Of a DNA stretch of 64,000 nucleotides, positions 60,246 through 64,000 are shown piece after piece. Source of the DNA: JABAYQ01 sp018608925 (GTDB lineage Bacteria; Bacteroidota; Bacteroidia; Flavobacteriales; UBA7312); the NCBI GenBank assembly GCA_037625715.1, contig JASJHQ010000035.1:1-64000 (forward strand), written 5' to 3'. The notes under the pieces were generated by a model. It saw only the letters and a list, made by a program, of their open reading frames with translations, was not told the DNA's origin and did no database searches. Every line of letters starts with the position of its first letter. The first letter of the stretch is position 1. Both the position numbers and the translations under genes were made by a program.

Positions 60246-60968
60246 ATGAGAAAGAACGATATTAAAGTTTGTTTAACTCCAGCTCTTTTTGAGCTCTACT
60301 CTGACAGAAAGAGTGTAGTAGTTGTGGTTGATATTCTTAGAGCTACATCTGCAATGTGCATTGCTATTGAAAGAGGTGTTGAAAAGATCATTCCTGTATC
60401 GACAGTTGAAGAAGCGCTAGACTATAAAGGAAGAGATAATCATATTTTAGCTGCTGAAAGGAACGGTAAAATTGTTTCTGGTTTTAACTATGGAAATTCT
60501 CCTTTAACATATTTAAATGAAGATATTAAAGGAAAAACTTTAGTGGTAACTACAACCAATGGTACTAAAGCTATAAATATTGCTAAAGTGGATCATCATG
60601 TTGTAATCGGCTCGTTTTTAAACATTAACTCATTAACTGAATACTTGTCTGATTTAAATAAAGATATAATTATTTTATGTGCAGGATGGAAAAATGATTT
60701 CTGTTTAGAAGATACAATGTTTGCGGGTGCTTTAATTGATCAATTAGTTGAGACAAATAATTTTCAACATACTTCTGATTCGTGCTCTGTAGCAAGTTTA
60801 ATCTACAAAACAGCAGAAAATGATATGTTTGATTTTCTAGAAGATTCTCAACATAGAAAAAGATTATCTGATTTAAACATCAATGATGATGTGTCTTATT
60901 GTCTTAAAAGAAATGAAACTAATTTGATTCCAATAATAGTTGAGAATCAGATAGAAGCCTTTAAATGA
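60246..60968 (+). CDS. comB: 2-phosphosulfolactate phosphatase family protein
   Basis: A 240-residue protein of the ComB family. The motifs VVVVDILRATSAMCIAIERG, LAAERNGKIVSGFNYGNSPL, VVTTTNGTKAI and ILCAGWKNDFCLEDTMFAGALI match ComB, which hydrolyses 2-phosphosulfolactate to sulfolactate in coenzyme M synthesis. A non-methanogen has no coenzyme M, so here it may feed sulfonate metabolism or act on another phosphate. It lies nine bases after gcvT and overlaps the next gene by four bases. Confidence 0.93.
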   Translation: MRKNDIKVCLTPALFELYSDRKSVVVVVDILRATSAMCIAIERGVEKIIPVSTVEEALDYKGRDNHILAAERNGKIVSGFNYGNSPLTYLNEDIKGKTLVVTTTNGTKAINIAKVDHHVVIGSFLNINSLTEYLSDLNKDIIILCAGWKNDFCLEDTMFAGALIDQLVETNNFQHTSDSCSVASLIYKTAENDMFDFLEDSQHRKRLSDLNINDDVSYCLKRNETNLIPIIVENQIEAFK

Positions 60969-61840
60969 AATACTTCTCAATAATATTACTTTTATCTTTT
61001 AGCTCAAACTTTTCAACCTCTTGGGGATTTTTTGCTCATAAGTTGATAAATAAACATGCTGTTTATTCTCTTCCCCAATCAATGAATACTTTTTACATTA
61101 ACAATATTGATTTGTTAGAAGAAAAGGCTGTTGACGCCGATAAAAGAAGGTATTCAGATAAAGATGAAGCTCATAAACACTACATTGATATTGACTATTA
61201 TAGTGTTGATTCCCCTTTTGTTGTTATGCCTCGTTATAAAAAAGATGCTATTGCTAAATTCTCATTAGATACATTAGAAGCTTATGGGATTTTGCCTTGG
61301 CATATTAATTATTGTTATTATGAATTAGTTAAAGCAATGAAAAGTAAGGATGCTCAAAAGGTGATTTATTTATCTGCAGATTTAGGTCACTATATAGCAG
61401 ATGCTAATGTACCATTACATACTACGCTTAATTACGATGGTCAATTAACTAATCAGGATGGTATTCATGCTTTTTGGGAATCAAGACTTCCAGAGTTGTT
61501 TCATTCGAACTATAATTTAATAGTTCCTAAAATAGAATATATAGATAATGTATTGGACAGGGTTTGGCAAACTGTTGAAGCAAGCCATAATGCTAAAGAT
61601 TCCGTTTTGTTATTGGAGCTAAAACTTAGGAAAAATTATGATGAAGATAAAGTATATAGTTTTGAAGAGAAAGGAGGGAGGTCTAACGGAGTTTATTCAA
61701 AAGAATACTCAGAAGAATACCATCTTTTGCTCAGTGGAATGGTAGAGCGTCAAATGAGAAAATCAATTCATTTAACAAGCTCTGTATGGTTTACTGCATG
61801 GGTAGATGCAGGTCAGCCAAATATGAATAATTGGGAATAA
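60965..61840 (+). CDS. exported zinc-dependent phospholipase C / S1-P1 nuclease-like protein
   Basis: A 291-residue protein with a signal peptide (MKYFSIILLLSFSSNFSTSW). After cleavage near the Trp, the mature protein begins WGFFAHKLINKHAVYSLP, which fits the N-terminal Trp and His zinc ligands of the phospholipase C / S1-P1 family. Other ligands are in KHYIDIDYY, LSADLGHYIADANVPLHTTLNYDG and DGIHAFWESRLPEL. Activity could be on phospholipids or nucleic acids. It overlaps comB by four bases, so gcvT, comB and this gene form one transcript. Confidence 0.88.
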   Translation: MKYFSIILLLSFSSNFSTSWGFFAHKLINKHAVYSLPQSMNTFYINNIDLLEEKAVDADKRRYSDKDEAHKHYIDIDYYSVDSPFVVMPRYKKDAIAKFSLDTLEAYGILPWHINYCYYELVKAMKSKDAQKVIYLSADLGHYIADANVPLHTTLNYDGQLTNQDGIHAFWESRLPELFHSNYNLIVPKIEYIDNVLDRVWQTVEASHNAKDSVLLLELKLRKNYDEDKVYSFEEKGGRSNGVYSKEYSEEYHLLLSGMVERQMRKSIHLTSSVWFTAWVDAGQPNMNNWE

Positions 61841-61847
61841 CTATTTT

Positions 61848-62732
61848 TTAAAAGTAGAAAGAAAGTCCTAATGAGAAGTTGATTCCACTAGATTTCATTG
61901 TTCTTGTAGTTGTTTGTTCTCCTAAGTCATTTATGCTTAAAATCGGATGAAGCGTAGACTCAACCAATTCAGATTTATAGTCAGACATAAAGTAGTTGAA
62001 CTGTGGCTCTAAAAAAAAGTGTTCAGAAAGACTCATTGAATAACCCAATCCAAAGTTAATTTTCGAAGAGGTGATATCTGTCAAAGTTGTTGTATTACTT
62101 ACTGCTTCTTTTATTTCTTCGCTACCCATTCCTATTTGATAAGAACCGTCAACAAACAATAAATTACCGTTTTTAAGTGTGTGGTAATACCTAACGAATG
62201 GTGTTATATTAAGCATCGTTAGCGAAGTTGTAAGGTTTGTATTTACAGAAGCAGCAATTAAGCTATATAGTTCGTAGTAATTATTAGCATATGTTGCACC
62301 CATGGACTCTACATCAGGAAGGCCGTTAAACCAAACTCCCATTAAGCTATCTGCTAAATCAGCATTAGCAACTTGAGAGTCAGTACCAGTTCTGAATACA
62401 GTATTTCTAGAAGTAAATCCAAATCCTAAACCAGCTTGGAAATTCTTGTCAATAAAATAACCTGTTCTGAAGCTAAAATCTATATCAGTAGCTTTATCTT
62501 CTACAAGATTGTATTTATAAGGAAACAAAAAACCTAAATTCAGTGAATCTGTAGCGGTTACTAGTGTGTCATTAAAGCCTGTGAAAGTTGCGTCAATTGT
62601 ATTTTCAGAGCCATTAGAAGATGTAAATCCTAATGTTGAGCTAGAAGCACCAAGATACCAATCGCCTTTTTCTTGTTGAGCAAAAGAGTTGAAGCTTAAA
62701 ATTAATGCTGAAATAAATAGAATCTTTTTCAT
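61848..62732 (-). CDS. outer-membrane beta-barrel protein
   Basis: A 294-residue protein with signal peptide MKKILFISALILSFNSFAQ. The mature sequence alternates in strands typical of OmpA/OmpW-like barrels: GDWYLGASSSTLGFTS, ATDIDFSFRTGYFIDKNFQAGLGFGFTSR, ITPFVRYYHTLKNGNLLFVDGSYQIGMG, SKINFGLGYSMSLSEHFFLEPQFNYFMSDY, ending in GINFSLGLSFYF with a terminal aromatic for BAM recognition. The closest description is 'PorT-like/outer membrane beta-barrel'. Specific function is unknown. It is a probable single-gene unit upstream of which is a TATATTCG -7-like box (62760-62753). Confidence 0.88.
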   Translation of the reverse strand: MKKILFISALILSFNSFAQQEKGDWYLGASSSTLGFTSSNGSENTIDATFTGFNDTLVTATDSLNLGFLFPYKYNLVEDKATDIDFSFRTGYFIDKNFQAGLGFGFTSRNTVFRTGTDSQVANADLADSLMGVWFNGLPDVESMGATYANNYYELYSLIAASVNTNLTTSLTMLNITPFVRYYHTLKNGNLLFVDGSYQIGMGSEEIKEAVSNTTTLTDITSSKINFGLGYSMSLSEHFFLEPQFNYFMSDYKSELVESTLHPILSINDLGEQTTTRTMKSSGINFSLGLSFYF

Positions 62733-62773
62733 AATGGGTTTTGTTTACGATGCGAATATACTCAAAAAAAGAA

Positions 62774-63895
62774 TTATTGGTTAAGCATTACTGGCATGAC
62801 TAACATTAAAATATCTTCTCCTTCTTTAGTGTTGTCTTGTGGAATCAAAATACCAGCACGATTTGGTGCGCTTAGTTCAAGGTTGACTTGCTCGGAATCT
62901 AGATTATTAATCATTTCAAGTAAAAACTTTGAATTAAAGCCAATTTCGATATCTTCTCCAGCATATTGGCAGCTTAATCTTTCGTGAGCTTCATTTGAAA
63001 AGTCAATATCTTCAGAAGAAATGCTTAATTCTGTACCAGCAATCTTTAACCTTACCTGATGAGTAGACTTGTTTGCGAAAATTGCAACTCTTCTTAAAGA
63101 GTTATAGAAAGATAATCTGTCAATTGTCATTACATTAGGATTGTCTTTTGGAATAACGGCTTCGTAGTTAGGGTATTTCCCATCTATTAAACGACAAATT
63201 AATTCAATGTCATCAAATACAAAGTATGCGTTAGTAGAGTTATATTCTATTTTAACATCTGTGTCTTTAGTAATGTTGTTTTTTAATAGCGTTAAAGGCT
63301 TTTTAGGAAGTATGAATGAAGTAGTTTCTTCTGCACTTGCATCACTTCTTTTGTATTTAACTAGTTTGTGAGCATCCGTAGCAACGAAAATACATCCGTC
63401 TTGAGATAACTCACAAAAAACACCAGACATAATCGGTCTTAAATCGTCGTTTCCAGTAGCAAAAATAGTATTGTTAATAGCGTCAGAAAGTAATTGAGAC
63501 TTAATTATAGTAGAAGAGGCAGAAGTCATTTTGGGTGTCTTAGGAAACTCTTCTCCATTATGACCAGCTAGTTTGTATTTTCCGTTCTCAGAACCAATTT
63601 CTATTCCAAAATTATTTTCGTCAACTAAGAAAGTTAATGGTTGATCCGAAAAAGTTTTTAAAGTATCAATAAGTAATTTTGCAGGAATAGCAATTTTACC
63701 ATCTGTGTCTGCATTAGAATCAGCCACTTTAGTTTTCATCGTAGTTTCTAAGTCAGAAGCCGAAACGGTTAAAACGTTTTCAGATATTTCAAAAAGGAAA
63801 TTGTCTAAAATTGGTAATGTATTACTAGAGTTTAATACACCACTTATAGATTGTAGTTGTTTTAATAACTGTGAACTAGATACTATGAATTTCAT
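62774..63895 (-). CDS. dnaN: DNA polymerase III subunit beta (sliding clamp)
   Basis: DnaN forms the dimeric ring that holds polymerase III on DNA. The 373-residue protein is full length: the N-terminus MKFIVSSSQLLKQLQSISGVL, the central region FVATDAHKLVKYKR and the C-terminus EDILMLVMPVMLNQ are typical, and the three repeated clamp domains are evident. dnaA is not next to it in the window. A TATATTTG box lies 26 bases before the ATG. Confidence 0.98.
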   Translation of the reverse strand: MKFIVSSSQLLKQLQSISGVLNSSNTLPILDNFLFEISENVLTVSASDLETTMKTKVADSNADTDGKIAIPAKLLIDTLKTFSDQPLTFLVDENNFGIEIGSENGKYKLAGHNGEEFPKTPKMTSASSTIIKSQLLSDAINNTIFATGNDDLRPIMSGVFCELSQDGCIFVATDAHKLVKYKRSDASAEETTSFILPKKPLTLLKNNITKDTDVKIEYNSTNAYFVFDDIELICRLIDGKYPNYEAVIPKDNPNVMTIDRLSFYNSLRRVAIFANKSTHQVRLKIAGTELSISSEDIDFSNEAHERLSCQYAGEDIEIGFNSKFLLEMINNLDSEQVNLELSAPNRAGILIPQDNTKEGEDILMLVMPVMLNQ

Positions 63896-63920
63896 TGGAT
63901 GAATGATTTAAATTTAAAAA

Positions 63921-63928
63921 CAAATATA
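63921..63928 (-). promoter_or_regulatory. dnaN promoter -7 element
   Basis: On the minus strand this reads TATATTTG, a perfect TAnnTTTG match, 26 bases before the dnaN ATG. Confidence 0.65.
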
Positions 63929-64000
63929 ATTTTTTAACTCTAGTGATTGGATTTATTTTATCAACTACTTTTCAACAGGAATCAGATTCGGATTTAATAA

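Noticed and set aside
61841..61857. Small hairpin CTATTTT-TTA-AAAGTAG as a terminator between the phospholipase-like gene and the barrel gene
   Set aside because: The stem is short and entirely A/T rich apart from its base and one G-T pair; it is too weak to call.
62774..64000. Replication origin near dnaN
   Set aside because: No dnaA gene, no cluster of DnaA boxes and no origin-like repeats are visible; dnaN away from dnaA is common in this phylum.
1..64000. CRISPR arrays, insertion sequences, prophage or integrated elements
   Set aside because: No regularly spaced repeats, transposases, integrases or phage structural genes appear on either strand; gene content and base composition look uniform.

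Overview
This window looks like a chromosomal segment of a marine-type Bacteroidota bacterium, most likely order Flavobacteriales. The DNA is strongly AT-rich, promoters match the Bacteroidota -7 element TAnnTTTG, and there is little sign of Shine-Dalgarno sequences. At least five secreted proteins end in type IX secretion (T9SS) or gliding-motility sorting domains, and several housekeeping genes have Bacteroidota-specific forms. I see no phage, insertion sequence, plasmid or CRISPR array. Genes are tightly packed, many overlap by 1-24 bases, and four tRNA genes are present.

Layout. 1-5080: two methyltransferase-like genes, glyA, a FabK/nitronate-monooxygenase-like enzyme and a T9SS-exported protein. 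5121-12419: guaB, then three consecutive SurA/PpiC-type envelope chaperone genes, a MoxR ATPase and peptide deformylase. 12423-14369 (minus): a UPF0316 membrane protein, rlmF, and tRNA-Ser, tRNA-Pro and tRNA-Arg. 14479-19089: an oligopeptide-type ABC importer (binding protein and two unusually large permeases, no ATPase). 19086-20707 (minus): folP and the diadenylate cyclase gene cdaA. 20727-29487: a DUF1599-like protein, a DoxX-like membrane protein, a third ABC permease, tpiA, prmA and a 1474-residue exported protein of unknown function. 29515-33725: plsY, tRNA-Arg, a MORN-type protein, mnmA and an exported subtilase. 33722-38251 (minus): a HEAT-like protein, an FAH-family hydrolase, a SdpI-like protein, an exonuclease, a 2-oxoacid dehydrogenase E2 and a glycosyltransferase. 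38344-49250: recR and a sodium symporter; lgt and mtaB; a second peptide-binding lipoprotein; then a minus-strand run of an EEP-family protein, two rhomboid proteases, mutL and a small protein. 49264-55781: a complex regulatory region, an XRE regulator, pyrD and an HMG-CoA lyase family gene, then two large T9SS cargo proteins. 55798-61840: a cobalamin riboswitch with a beta-propeller gene, a cation/proton antiporter, gcvT, comB and a zinc phospholipase/nuclease-like protein. 61848-63928 (minus): an outer-membrane beta-barrel and dnaN.

Most genes are core metabolism or envelope biology. The points most worth a second look are: (1) a cobalamin riboswitch controlling a BtuG-like surface propeller that appears to be anchored by T9SS rather than by a lipid; (2) a recurring geometry in which TAnnTTTG lies 4-5 nt before the start codon, which predicts leaderless mRNAs for at least five genes and corrects one start; (3) a peptide transporter whose permeases carry large extra domains; (4) the 1474-residue exported protein with an internally duplicated module; and (5) the palindromic promoter/operator region ahead of the XRE gene. 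Functional calls rest on motifs read by eye; no database search was run.
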